Of a stretch of DNA of 64,000 nt, positions 14,026-25,370 are shown piece after piece. The notes under the pieces were generated by a model. That model made no database searches. It had not been told where the DNA came from and saw nothing but the letters and a program-made list of their open reading frames with translations. The stretch comes from Caprimulgus europaeus (lineage: Eukaryota; Chordata; Aves; Caprimulgiformes; Caprimulgidae), in NCBI GenBank assembly GCA_907165065.1, contig OU015534.1:14205686-14269685 (forward strand). Direction: 5' to 3'. The translations under genes and the position numbers were made by a program. Position 1 is the first letter of the stretch. Every line of letters starts with the position of its first letter.

Positions 14026-14064
14026 TTTGTGTGGGGTTTTGTTTTGGTTTTGTTTTTTTTTTTT
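14026..14064. repeat. T/G-rich low-complexity tract
   Basis: The tract contains GTGTGGGGTTTTG, GTTTTGG and a terminal run of twelve T. It has the same composition as the tract at 8719-8785 and is the reverse-complement type of the A/C tracts further right. Confidence 0.8.
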
Positions 14065-14359
14065 AATAAGAAATAGGATGAAATAATATTCTGTGTTTTA
14101 TTTTACATTTATAAAAGTGTCTGATGGAAGTAATGCTGATGAAGTTGTTCCAGGAAAAGAAAATGTCAGCTTGAAGGTGTTTAAAGATCACTCGTTCATG
14201 TTCAAAGAAATGCATCTGCCATTATCTAAACCAAAGGAGATACCAGAGTAGGAGTTTTTGTGAACCCAAGGAACATCTTTAGCTCTGAGCTCTTGCTGCT
14301 CCAAGACTTTGGCAGGGACAGGGATAAAAGATAAATGGAACAAGTAATTTTTTTACTGT

Positions 14360-14720
14360 GGGTCAAAATACACAGTGTGCCCTTCTTCCCTCTGGACTTT
14401 CTCTGAAAACTTCATGCAGGCAAGAGTGGGAGAGGGCAGCACTGACAGGTTGGGGAGTGGGTCAAGGGTGGTTGTGCCACAGCTCAGGGACAGCTGGGCA
14501 TTTGTAAGGGGCCCCCAATGTGGAAGTGGTACCCATAGGTTGGGGTTAGGCTGGGGTTGGTGCTGCTGTGCATGACCAGTGAGAGTGGAGGTGCCAAGTC
14601 CACCAACTCTGTGACATTACTGGCACCACCTGCCCTGGGGCAATACACGGCTCAGCTGGTCTGGTGGCTTCTGTTCTCATACTGGGAAGTGTTCATTCCC
14701 AGCAAACACACAGTGGAGAT
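14360..14720. other. GC-elevated noncoding block
   Basis: Local GC is clearly above its surroundings, with G-rich words such as GGTTGGGG, GGCTGGGG and GGGGCCCCC. It holds a 66-codon frame (14375-14575) and a 60-codon frame (14557-14739) with Gly/Trp/Ser-rich peptides that match nothing recognised. There is no clear splice-site pair around either. It may be part of an old, unrecognised repeat or a regulatory segment. Confidence 0.35.
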
Positions 14721-15702
14721 TTCAGTTGAACTCCTTTAAGTAGATGGAGTCAAACTGGAGACATGTTGAATGTTCAGCCTGTGACCAGGCAGTGTTTTGT
14801 CCTTATTCTGCAATGACTTCCAAAGAAATAATATGTGTTTCTGCACAAAACATCACCAGGTGTTCACAAATTTAGATTTTTACTGCAAAGGCAGTTTTCA
14901 TATTTAATATTGCACTTTTAGTATCATGATCAGCAACCATACTAGAGGACAGAAGAATTAAAAATATTAAAAAAGAGAAAAGATAAAAATTAATTATAAA
15001 CATAACCTGTTTTTTCTATACTTAGAAAAAAAAAAAGTTTTTTATTATGCTTCACCTTCCTATTAGTACCCAGTTGATGCCATGTTTAAACACGTTTTAA
15101 ATAGCCCATATTCTAATGAACAGCCACAACAGTTTTCTCTGTAGCTCTTATTATTTCATTCTGTAAATTATTCTATCTGTTGAAGGGTAGAAAAGAAAGA
15201 GAATGCAGATACCTTCTCAAATGAAGAATAGAAAGAGCTACTGTACTTTTAGATATTTTTCTCATTAAGATTAATCTTTACTGTGGCTTATGCAACATAC
15301 TAAATTACAAAATGAGGTATTCCTATAAATATTGGAACTTGCTTTTCACGTCCTTCCTCCAGTGTTACACTAAGTGAACTACAGTGAATTTGAAAAAATA
15401 CAAAGTCAATAGGCATGGTATAATACTTTGAAGAACAAGGTCCAGCCCACCCACCATATCACTTTAAAAAAACCCCAAACTTGCTATTGTCTACTGGAGA
15501 GAATGCAAAAAGCACCAGGACTAGTTTACACAATTTTTGTCTAACCTCTTCTTACTGCTTTTAAGAAGATGCAGAAATGCAGATACCTAAGAGTATTTGT
15601 GAGTGCAAGAGACTGGCTAGTCATGAAATTCTCATAGGTGATGATAAAGCTAAGAGCAAAAGAAGTGTTTGTTCCCAAACAAACTGAGGCTACACTGAAT
15701 GA

Positions 15703-15719
15703 TTTTTTTTTTTTTTTTT
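15703..15719. repeat. T17 homopolymer
   Basis: A run of seventeen T. There is no retroposon body directly next to it that would make it a poly(A) tail on the minus strand. Confidence 0.85.
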
Positions 15720-16029
15720 AAAGAGTAGACTAATATTACTGGAATTTAAAATAAAATTTATCAATAAAAGGGAAAATTAAATGAGGCTCAATTAAAAGAG
15801 CATAAACAGTACTGGTGACAGCTTCTCTTGAAAAATTCTTACTGCAGTTTGAAAAGATAGATTTCCAGAGTGTAATCAAAAGTAACCAAGCATTTGGATC
15901 AAATATTTTTGAAAAATATTAACAAAAATATTTCTCTCTTTTCAGCTCACGGTGAAAATTTTCTGATTTGTTTCTTTTTGAGCAGTTCCTAACTCATATC
16001 TGTAGCTCAGGCTTGAAGATATATTTTAA

Positions 16030-16500
16030 GTGATGAGGAATAGTGGTGTCAAAACATTTCCAGAGAACATAATCACAGAAAAGTATTCTTTCAAGACATT
16101 GTTTCTCTGCGTGGACCACATTAGACTGAATGACTCTGAGTACTATAGACTCTCACGCAGGCTGACAGGAGAGTTGTGTTTCACCAGGGACATGTGGAAA
16201 AGCAATCAGACACTGGATTACATGGCTGTCACTGTCCATTTGCCTTCTTTATCTCTACTCACCCTAAGCTCTTGCAAGGCCTCACTGGTAATGGCATTGC
16301 TGTATAGAGCAAGACAAAAAAGTCCACAAAATAATGTTTTTGGCATATTTGGACTTTATGTTTGCAATTTATTTGTAAAACAGTTGAATTTTTTTTTATT
16401 CTTAATTCTTAACCCTATCCTAGCAAAAACCAGGACAGTAATACAATTCTTCAATGGTATACTTGAAGAAGTATTTGCTAAGTATAAAGGTTACTCTTAA
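16030..16500 (+). pseudogene. Decayed hAT-type DNA transposase fragment (candidate)
   Basis: This is the longest open frame in the window, 156 codons. Residues about 49-70 contain CFTRDMW followed by TLDYMAVTVH, which fits the hAT transposase core pattern (T-x-D-x-W-[TS]-S, a short gap, then Y-[LM]-x-V-T-x-H-[FY]) also seen in ZBED proteins. By family knowledge, the Asp of T-x-D-x-W (here residue 54) is the first catalytic Asp of the DDE site. After His70 the similarity stops and the peptide becomes hydrophobic and low-complexity (residues 105-130, Phe/Leu-rich), suggesting a break or frame shift. No BED finger, second Asp, catalytic Glu region or hAT dimerisation domain was found, and no terminal inverted repeats or 8-bp duplication. 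It is best read as an ancient, non-functional remnant; the match covers only about 22 residues, so chance or a co-opted gene fragment is possible. Confidence 0.42.
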
Positions 16501-17998
16501 ACTGTTGGAAGTTTTTTGTTGTCCATAAATCACTCTTTGTTGTAGGTGGTTGGCTGCTGATACATATCCTATTATTTCATTTTCCAATCAGTTACCCCAG
16601 TCTTTGTATACAGTTTTTGTATTTATAAATACAAGGGACACCTAATTAAATTTGAGGAACTGGGATGTTTAAAGAGGTGGAATACCTGCTGGCTGGTGGA
16701 CATTAATTTGGACATATTTTGCTGCAGACTTGCTGCAGTATGAACTTGCCAATTCACCTGCCTGCAGTCTACACCTTCATACTACGATTCATAGGACACT
16801 CAGATTAAAGCTAGTGTCCATATGTTTATTTATGTTGCTTCAACAGCAAAGTAGGCATATCCTATAGTAAGAAAGCAAATAGCTGAAGAATTTTAGGTGG
16901 CCTGTGCTCTTTACATACTCCCATCTGCACAAGAAAAAACATAACTTTGTCTGTACCCTTGATGGTGAATAAATAATAATAGGATCTTACTGAAGAACTA
17001 AGAAAACATAAGCCTCTGTATACTATATTCAGAATAGATTTTTCTTCCCGGTCAAAATGCTTCATATAATAATGAATATTCTTATCTTTAGATGCAAAGC
17101 CTGCAATCAACTAGTTGAATTTTAATGTTTTGGGGAGAGAATTCTGCCATTATTTCTCATTACTTCAAATGAGCAGTAGGTAGTGCCAGTTTTGGAGAAC
17201 ATGGCAGGGGCTTTTTTTGTTTTGCTTTGTTTTACTGCAACCATGAACAACCACGAAAAGGTTTAATTTTTCTTTAGAACAGAATAAAACTCTGTATATC
17301 ACTGTAATTAATTTAGATTCTGTGAGTAATTTTATATTAATTTTAATAAAGATGATATGTGCACTGAAGGGGACTCCAGAGTAGCAACAATTCAATAAAA
17401 GAAGAGAAAACTAGCTACTTGTAACACACAGAATCTGTTGTGTCTCGTTTTTTTCTTACAGAGCTTGTAAAATTGTAACTTTAACACTACAATGCTCATT
17501 AGAATTACTTTAATGGTCATTAAATTCGATACAAAAACACACAGAAATATTTACATAAATATCTAGTTGTGTCTTTTAGCCGGTTATATCAAAAGCTACA
17601 AGTACTGCTTGGCAAATGCTGCAGCTTATGAGTCAAACAAGTGACCTTTCTCAAAGTTTTTCCCATTGACAGCATAATATTTGAAGGAATAAGTCATAAT
17701 GATTTTAGCTTTGTATTCATAAAGGAGTAAAAGATTGTTACTTTCTGTGGAAATAAGCAGATAAGCACTCAGCCCCCTCTGCAGCTGATGAACAACCCCC
17801 AAAGCTGTACAGCACTCTGAGGACTGTAAAAAAAGACAGGATTATCTGTTTCGACCTCTTTCCTTGTACTTTTTAAACTGACCCTTAACTAGTAAGAAAC
17901 TTAGACTGCACTATAGGGAACAGCTTAGTAATGTATCTTTCAGAACCAAATCTGCTACTTTGATCTTTTATTTGCAAGTTCAAGGTAACTGTTTCCTT
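16501..17998. other. Unique noncoding DNA
   Basis: No gene or repeat family was recognised. Minus-strand frames of 76-82 codons (16862-17110, 17165-17395) have no domain signature and are considered chance. Confidence 0.5.
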
Positions 17999-18078
17999 AA
18001 AAAAAAACCCCAACTAACCAACCAAACAAAAAAAACCCCCAAACCAAACCAAACAAAACAAAGCAAAAACCAAACCAC
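17999..18078. repeat. A/C-rich low-complexity tract (CCAAA-type)
   Basis: About 80 bases made almost only of A and C, with repeated AACCAACC, CCCCCAAACC and AAACAAAACAAA units. It is the longest of the A/C tracts here. The units are irregular, so it is not a clean microsatellite. Confidence 0.85.
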
Positions 18079-20219
18079 AGAACAAATGCTCTGAGGAATT
18101 TATTCAAAACAAGTAATGTCCATTTAATAGAATGCTTTCTCTTCTTTAATTAAATCATGATACATTACTAACTTCGCAATCAAACCAAGAAAAAGAAATT
18201 GAAAGAAATGCTTTTTCTCAGGCTGCATCTGAAGTTATGCAGTGGATAGTTCCTTACTGCAGAGATAATAAGGCTCCAATATGGATTTTTAGTATCTTGG
18301 ATTGAGGAGGAGCAGAGAGTAAAATGTATCCTAAGCAATATATCTGAAGACTTTGTACCTCTTATGTACGTGTCAAGAGAAAAAAAAAAGGAAAAGCCCC
18401 GAAAAGAAGAGGCCTATAAAACAGTCAGTTTGCTTGTGAAAGTGAAGTTTTCTACAATACTTTTTCTAATACTTTATTTATTCTCATTTTCATTATCTTA
18501 ACTGAGTCTGCTTCTTTGTTTTGCTGGGAGAATTCACACTGAATTATACAGCTTTTAAAAATTTTCCTCCTGATATTTATTCTACATTTTTCTTCATTTT
18601 AAAGTCACCATTTTTCTTATAATTAGCAGGCCAAATCCCGCTCCCATTTAAGCTGGGAACTGAATCAAACCTATATTCCCAAAGCCATGTCAAATTATTA
18701 ATCTTTCTCCTTAAAATTCTCATCCTTCTAACACTTGCAAGACCACTCTTTAGTTGCTCCTTGGCAAAGCCTTTTTGTTCATACACATCTTCTCATGAAA
18801 ACATTTGCTGTCATTCTAAATACAGTACTTAGCTCTTCACGTAGAAGACATTGTGGCAACAAATTAAGAACCAAGAAATTAGTTTTTGAGCTATGTGCAT
18901 CTTTAGTCTCATCTAAGTTATCCATTCTGTAGTTTACATGATTAGAAAGCTTGTTAAAAAAAGGAATTAAAGTAATTGTCATCTGTAATTATGTAGGAGA
19001 ACATGCACACAGGAAAACTTCAAGCTCACTTTGTGATACCAACACTGGCAACACAATGACGAAGAGGAAGTCTTTCACAATCAGACATTACCCCATCAAT
19101 CAGTTTGCAGTCAGGAGAAAAATTGACTTTGTCATTATATGGTTCTTAAAGCAAAAGTAATAAATTCTATACAAACAGCAAGCCTACAGCGTAGCTAATT
19201 TATTCATTATCCACCCCAGAAAAATAATTAAGTCATGCTTTCTTTCCTTGCTCTTCATTACAGTTTAGCCTTTTTCTGCAGCAGTCAGTGACTGAATGCT
19301 TATTAAAATAAATTAGCTGCGAAACTTTTAACTCTGTCTTAAAGAAAAACTAATCCACTTTTCTAGTGGAAGCAACATTGATTAAATAAACCTAGTTTCA
19401 TGCCGAGCAGGCTAATTCCTTTAGCCACAGTTTCCAATCCTAAATCATGTTGTATCTGTATTAGTTTGAGATGTATATAATGAGCTGTGAGTTTATAATT
19501 TGTATTAACCTCTTTCTGTATGCATTTCAGTTTTTTAGCCTGGGTGATTTTAGTGATGAAACAAAATCACTGTGCAACTGTAGGTATTATTGTACTCATG
19601 TATTTTTTTCCAGCACACACACATACACTCATTCAGACATACTCTGTTATTCCTCTGATCCAGCTGTTTCAGACAGACTGCCTTGACATGAAATAACTTC
19701 AGCTGTTATCAAACTGCTTCATAGTTACTAAACGGGAAGATTGCTTTAAGAAAAAGAAATGTTTACAAGCTTGTTCATATCTCATATCAGAAATATGGAA
19801 TGCTGGGCATTTAAAATAACATTTGAACCTGATCCACAGACAAGCTGAACTGATGGAAACAATTTTCTCAAACTCTTTGGGTTTTACATAAGAACTACAT
19901 TGTACAATACCAAATGCTGTGAAATGCGCAAATAAAGCTGAAGGGATTTTCACTAATATGATATAAGCAGAGTTGCCTACATAATTATTTTTAAAAATAT
20001 ATAGGATCACATTTTTAAAAAATAAATATTGTCTTTAATGCCACCAGCAGTAGTCAGCCAACAGTTTGCTAAATAAAGTAATCTAGGGATGGGTCAGTCA
20101 GATCACACACTCACTAGCTCCCACAACAAAAGAGATAATAAGAATATGATGTGAGATAGTGATTAAATTAATATAATAATTAAGCCAGGACAAATCCATC
20201 ACCCCTTTCCCAAGACCAA
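18079..20219. other. Unique noncoding DNA
   Basis: AT-rich sequence with no recognisable gene, RNA or mobile element. Overlapping short frames on both strands (for example 18577-18982) show no conserved protein features. Confidence 0.5.
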
Positions 20220-20980
20220 CCTTGTCACAGGACATCAGAGGGGCTGGCTGATGCAGAAGCACAGCTCAGCAATAACTGCAGCCTGAGGGCGCCGACATCC
20301 TCTGCTCACGCAACGATCCCCTGTGCACTGGTGCACTTCCAGTGGCTCTGAATATTTATAAAACCCCCAGACTCATCTTCAGCACCCCATTCAGCTCCTC
20401 TGCATTAGGAATAAGAAGGACATTTTTCTAAAGAAGCCATGTACTTCATGGATCTTAGTCCCTGTAGTCCCTCATTACCAGCTGCCAGAACTTCTCAGGA
20501 TGGCACAATACTGTTGCACAGAGCAGCCAAACAACCTACTGTTTGATGTTGGCTTTTGTCCCAGTACACAAGAACCATTTTGATGAAATAGAGAAAAGAA
20601 AATACAAAAATCTCCTCTGCTGCATACGTTGATGGGGCCAACTGGGCTGGATGAGAGGCAAGAAAATCTGCAAGGGTCAAATCTTTCAGATTACAAAAAG
20701 CATTCATAAGGCAGGGCGTGCTCTCAGCTACAGTTAATTCATCATCACACAATGAAGTACCTGATGGGCCTTGGTGACTGCTCTATCTTCCAGGCTGCCA
20801 AAGTGCTATGAGACCTCAGGCAGCAAGCACAGGGATACAGGACCTGTTGTCCCATGGGGACAGAAGGGTCTGATGCTGACCTTCTGCTCAGGGTTGGCCC
20901 TTTGTCTCCCAGAGTGGGCAGCCATTTGTCTCCCTGCAATAATCTGCAAGATCACAACACCCCATACTGCGTAATAACTA
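20220..20980. other. GC-elevated block with TATA-like motif
   Basis: This block is richer in GC than its surroundings and has a few CpG sites near 20290-20320 (GGGCGCCGAC, CACGCAACG), otherwise rare in the window. TATTTATAAAA at 20353-20363 resembles a TATA box and follows this segment. Frames of 64-85 codons occur on both strands (20495-20752 minus, 20771-20974 plus) but none shows a known domain. It could be a weak promoter, an old LTR or nothing functional; no downstream first exon was identified. Confidence 0.3.
20353..20363 (+). promoter_or_regulatory. TATA-like motif (weak candidate)
   Basis: TATTTATAAAA lies at the downstream edge of a CpG-containing, GC-elevated segment. About 30 bases further on, the pyrimidine-flanked CTCATCTTCAG could act as an initiator. 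TATA-like words are common in AT-rich DNA, so only the context makes this one worth listing. Confidence 0.15.
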
Positions 20981-23357
20981 CATTTAATAATCCACAGGTG
21001 TTACAAGACTGGCAGAAGAGAGAGTAAAAACATTTTCTTTATTGTCAGTTTCCCCTTTCACCCCTTTTGTTCACTTCCCTTCCCTTTTTCTGTTCAACTC
21101 ATTTTGTCTTAGCCAGGCTGCAAGCACAATGGTGGGAAGGGAGTAAGTCTAGTCTGACAGAAAACACCTCTTCTGTAGGCAGGAGACCGCTGGCTCTTTC
21201 TTTCTGGTTAAGAAAGTGTTTACATCTTCTTTTGATAATATCTTTGGTCTTTTGTTTACATTGTGACTATAGATGTATCACATAAATTCTACCTATCCAG
21301 AAATATTTTACTTAACAGCAATAATCAGAGAAGAAACCAAGCACTAACAGTTCATTGAAAAGAATCTTTCAAAAAAACCAGGATTTTATACCTACTAGTT
21401 GTAAGCAGATAATTTGTATGCAATTGCCTGACTATGCAACATGCATATTCAGGAATTTAGCTTATGTTGAGTTAATTTTGTATATTTATTTGGCTATGCC
21501 AAAAATTGTTAAATTGCTCTATATTTAAACCAGTGAAATATTTGGTGAAAGTAGCTTACCTATTTAAGGAAAAAAACAGGGACTATGACAGAAGTGCTTC
21601 AGATTTTTTTTTTAATAATATTTTAAAGTTCTAAGAGCTTGTTAGAAGAAAATTTTCTTCTTGTATTGATACAGTGGTGAAGAAATTTGCGATTTTCTGT
21701 AATTAATTTGGTGTTAATATTTCCCAGTGAAAAACCCCTGATCTTTAGTTATATATGTATTTCCATAGGAATATTTAAAGGTTGTTTGTGTGATATACTT
21801 GTATCTGGTGACAACTGGAGGACTTTAATAAACTAAAGAAAAAATATCCTCTCTGTAATAGTCCTACCAGAGATTCTCACAACAATGACAACTCATTTAA
21901 TTTGATATATGGCACTGGCTTTCTGTTCCTTAACTGAATAATCATAAATCTTATAATTAATTAGGATTCGAGGTAAAATTATTATTATTATTTTGTGTAT
22001 AACAAAACAGTGTTGTTAAGTATAATCCTCGAAGTTTTCTTCTCAGCATAAAGTAAAAATTATTAGCTTCTAGTAGACCTATGTATTACATTTTCTCAGC
22101 ACAAATTATGTGTGGAAACAGATGTTATAGAGAGAGAAATACAAGATAGCAGGGATTTTTTGGAATGCCTTAGTCAGAATTAGGTTTTGAAAGGGGAGTG
22201 GTTCAAGGAACTTTGTTATTGACACTGGGATGAAAGTCCTGAAAGAAGGAATTACTCTGCATGCTAAGTCACCATTTTGTTTTCAGCCTGGTTTATACAC
22301 CTAACTAAACCAGGTTATACTTAAAATATATGCAGAGTTTGCAGCACAGATTTCTTTGTCCTAGGCCTGAGTTTTGGCAGTCACTTTAAGTGTGAACAGT
22401 ATTGGTGGACCAATCCATCAGGAGAAGGAAAACAAATACCATTTTACACTCATTGTTAACTATATTGTTTCTTTGGTAGGGTTTTAATTAATACACTAAT
22501 TTGACACAAATATTTTCAGAATTGAACTCCAAAGTAATTTAGCCAAGTCTAAGATAATGAGTACGTAAGAAAACGCATGTGTGTGCATGGTTATACATAC
22601 AGACAGACACGCACACACATTTTATGTGAACATTTTACATGGAACCATAGATAAGGAGGGATAGTGTTCAGGACAAGATTTAGGGTTCTGTTAGGACTCC
22701 AGGAGCTGAGGTTGTTTTCTTACATTGAAAAGTGTCCTGTGATCTCACAGAAACACAAGATGACATGATTGGTTTTGACATTTTATTGTTCATAGGGCAC
22801 ACAAATTCCCAGAATACTTTACATTTATATTAGAATATAAGGTTCTCCCTTATGAAATTTGTATTAGAATTTATCAAATAAAATATGAAACACTGAGGTT
22901 CTGCAATAAGAGAGGGGATTATTGCATATTATTTATTCCAAGTCTGACTATTGTCAACAAAGAACATTTTTGGACTGTCCAATTTTGTCTATAACCTTTG
23001 CCAAGAAGATTTTTTGCACTCTCTTTCAAACATCTATTAAATTTTATTAACTTTTTCCTCAATATATATATGCTATTGTCCCCTTTTAATTAAGCATTTA
23101 AAATGTTGGTACTTTTATACATTAATTGGAAATTCATAATTAGCTATTAAAAACAAAGGTAAGGGAGAATGTGAAGCCTATTCAAAGTATATTGTGTGAT
23201 TTCTTTTATTACAATTTCTCAGATTTTACCAAAATTATAGATTGTAGAGATCTGAATGTTCCTGAAATTATGGACTTGAAACAGAAATTTTACTGTAATT
23301 CTTCTACAGCCACTGGAAAGACACGGGCCACTCTGCAGCGTACAGGTTTGGGGAGCC
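20981..23357. other. Unique noncoding DNA
   Basis: No gene or mobile element recognised. It contains a 9-bp inverted repeat at 22287-22314 (CCTGGTTTA and TAAACCAGG, 10-base spacer) and a short alternating CA stretch near 22607-22619. Confidence 0.5.
22287..22314. repeat. 9-bp perfect inverted repeat
   Basis: The left arm CCTGGTTTA (22287-22295) and right arm TAAACCAGG (22306-22314) are exact reverse complements around a 10-base loop. No function is assigned. Confidence 0.6.
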
Positions 23358-23381
23358 CAGAGCCTCCCTCTGGAGGCTCTG
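23358..23381. repeat. 10-bp GC-rich hairpin with CTCT loop
   Basis: CAGAGCCTCC (23358-23367) and GGAGGCTCTG (23372-23381) pair perfectly around the tetraloop CTCT. The stem is GC-rich in an AT-rich neighbourhood, which makes it more striking than the other inverted repeats here. It is not followed by a T run, and rho-independent termination would not apply in a vertebrate genome. It could be a structured RNA element or an extruding DNA site; neither is shown. Confidence 0.7.
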
Positions 23382-23384
23382 TGA

Positions 23385-23464
23385 TGACTCAGAAGGGAAC
23401 ATATGGAGACTAGCTTTCCAAATTAGGCACTTCAGATGGAGTGACTCACTCCCATTATGACTCA
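23385..23464 (+). promoter_or_regulatory. Cluster of three AP-1-type sites
   Basis: The heptamer TGACTCA (AP-1/TRE consensus; also the core of many NRF2/MAF sites) occurs three times in the same orientation at 23385-23391, 23442-23448 and 23458-23464, right after the GC-rich hairpin. In a mid-30s GC window one would expect only a handful of such heptamers in 64 kb, so three within 80 bp is unusual. Binding and enhancer activity are inferences. Confidence 0.4.
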
Positions 23465-25127
23465 AATTTTGTGTGAACACATTTTCAGGAGTTTCAATAT
23501 TATGATTTCCAAATCATAATAGCAGTCATGTTTCGCATAGATTGAAATCTCAGCTGTTTCTAAAAGGCTCCAGTAATTAACTGTCTTTGGGCTCCCAATC
23601 TTTAATGCTTGAAAGGCCTGAACTCTAGCACACATCAGTCTAGATTTTTAAGGGAAAAAATGCTGATTCTTCTTCGTTAAGCACCATTTTTTTCATATCC
23701 ATGCTCCCCTTCACCAGATCCTGCCTCTATATGCCAAGAAATGTATTAAAAAAGGTGCTCAAGGACTGTCCCAAAAGAAACTCAGCTGATGCTGAGTTTT
23801 ACTTTTCCTAAAATTAGGACCTCTGATCTTGTTCAAATGGATGCAAGTCCCACAGCTTCATAATTAGCTAGATGAGGTATTCCCAATACTTGGAAGAACC
23901 TGTCCTTCACAGTCTTATGCTAGCACTAATTAATGTCCTTATCTCCAAAATTGAAAGGATTTCCTATTCTGAATGTTATTAGAAACTAGGTGTTAGATGT
24001 TTTGATACTGTAACTTAAAATTCTAAATCCTTTCAAATTAAGACACATGCTGTACATTTTCAATGAACTAATATATGATTTATAACAAGTAAAGTATATC
24101 ACATGAAAATTATTTTGCAGTGGTCTAAACCAAATTAACCTCAAAGAATGGTATATGAATATAGACTATGAAAGATTTTAATTATAGCTGGAAATGCTAC
24201 ACAATTATTGACTAAGTTTGACAGAGATATTTTATGTTGCCTACTGTTACTATGTTCCTTTAGCTTTTTAATGTGGAAGTGGAAAAAATGAATATCAAAT
24301 CAGAATGGTAATTTGCAGAGTCACTGATTGAATACTTGTTGATCATCTAAAATAAAAATAATTTAGGTATTCTTTATAAAATATTTTTTTCCTTTAAAAA
24401 AGGAAATAAACCATAGCTATTATACTCTAGGTATGTACGTGGAACATAATTAATACAAAATATATTAGTAAAGGACTAGATATCAAGGAGTACCAATTGC
24501 TGTTTCTAATTATGATAATATTTCCTACTAATATCATGAGTCTACTTAAAAGTCTTCAGTCATTCAGAGCCCTCTTACAGCCTGGAACTACAGTTTCAGA
24601 AAAAAAAAAAAAATCTGAAGTATTTATGATATTGTTGTAGTAGCTGCATAAAGTTCAAAATTGTTCCAAACATTCCTCAGTACACAAAGTTAGGAACAAA
24701 ACAGTGGAATGCAAAGACTTGCATGCTTGTAAGTACATCTGTGATGTCTTTATTCCATTTGGAGATTCAAATAAGCAATATAAATAATCTTCATTAAAAA
24801 AAACAGTGGATGCAATTGAAGCTATAATAAAATAGAATTTAAGGACAAAATTTATCATTTTGTTTCTTTTTTTCAGAAGAAAACCAAATCTTTTCTCAGC
24901 ATTCATTTTCTGTTAAATTTAATCACTTGCAGAAGTACAATAATATTCCCATTTTACAGACAAACATGTGGCAAAGAAATTTAAGCACTGGAATAAAGGA
25001 TCTGCTTAGGGATTCACTATAAATTTATGTTCTTTCTATTAAGAAGCTGTGAACATAGCACGTATTTTGTGCTTTCATGTTATACAAAGCTTTTCTTGGA
25101 CTGCACAAGGTAATGCTGCATTTGACA
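23465..25127. other. Unique noncoding DNA
   Basis: No gene recognised. It includes an A15 run at 24600-24614 with no retroposon next to it. The minus-strand 83-codon frame at 24655-24906 shows no domain. Confidence 0.5.
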
Positions 25128-25370
25128 CAGAAACAGAATAATTTAAGTTGTAAGGGACCTCTGGAGATCATCTGGTCCAACCTCTCTCTCAAACCATAGC
25201 CAGCTTTGAAGTTAGAGTCAGCTTCGAAGTTAGATCAGGTTGCTCAAGGTCATATTCAGTTGAGTTTTTAATATCTCCAAGGACAGAAATTGCACAACCT
25301 CTCAGGGCAACCTATTCCAATACTTGACCACCCTTATTTAAAAAAAAAAAAAAAGTTTTCTTGTATCACG
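25128..25370 (-). mobile_element. CR1 LINE, 3'-end fragment
   Basis: Read on the plus strand this starts near ACAGAATAATTTAAGTTG, then GGGACCTCTGGAGATCATCT, GGTCCAACCTCT, a GTTGCTCAAGG block, AATATCTCCAAGGA, CACAACCTCTCAGGGCAACC and a TTGACCACCC block. This is the reverse complement of the 3' region of chicken-repeat-1 (CR1) non-LTR retrotransposons, recognised by eye. The copy is 5'-truncated, as usual for CR1, with no reverse transcriptase sequence. It holds an A15 tract (about 25339-25353) and an internal 18-bp duplication (25202-25237), which suggest an older copy than the one at 52853. No coding capacity remains. Confidence 0.9.
25202..25237. repeat. 18-bp imperfect tandem duplication within CR1
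   Basis: Unit one (25202-25219) and unit two (25220-25237) share AGCTTYGAAGTTAGA with one mismatch in the first 15 bases. CR1 copies normally have this segment once, so the second unit is a local change in this copy. Confidence 0.7.

Noticed and set aside
19699-20010. 103-codon minus-strand frame
   Set aside because: No recognisable domain or exon signals; considered chance.
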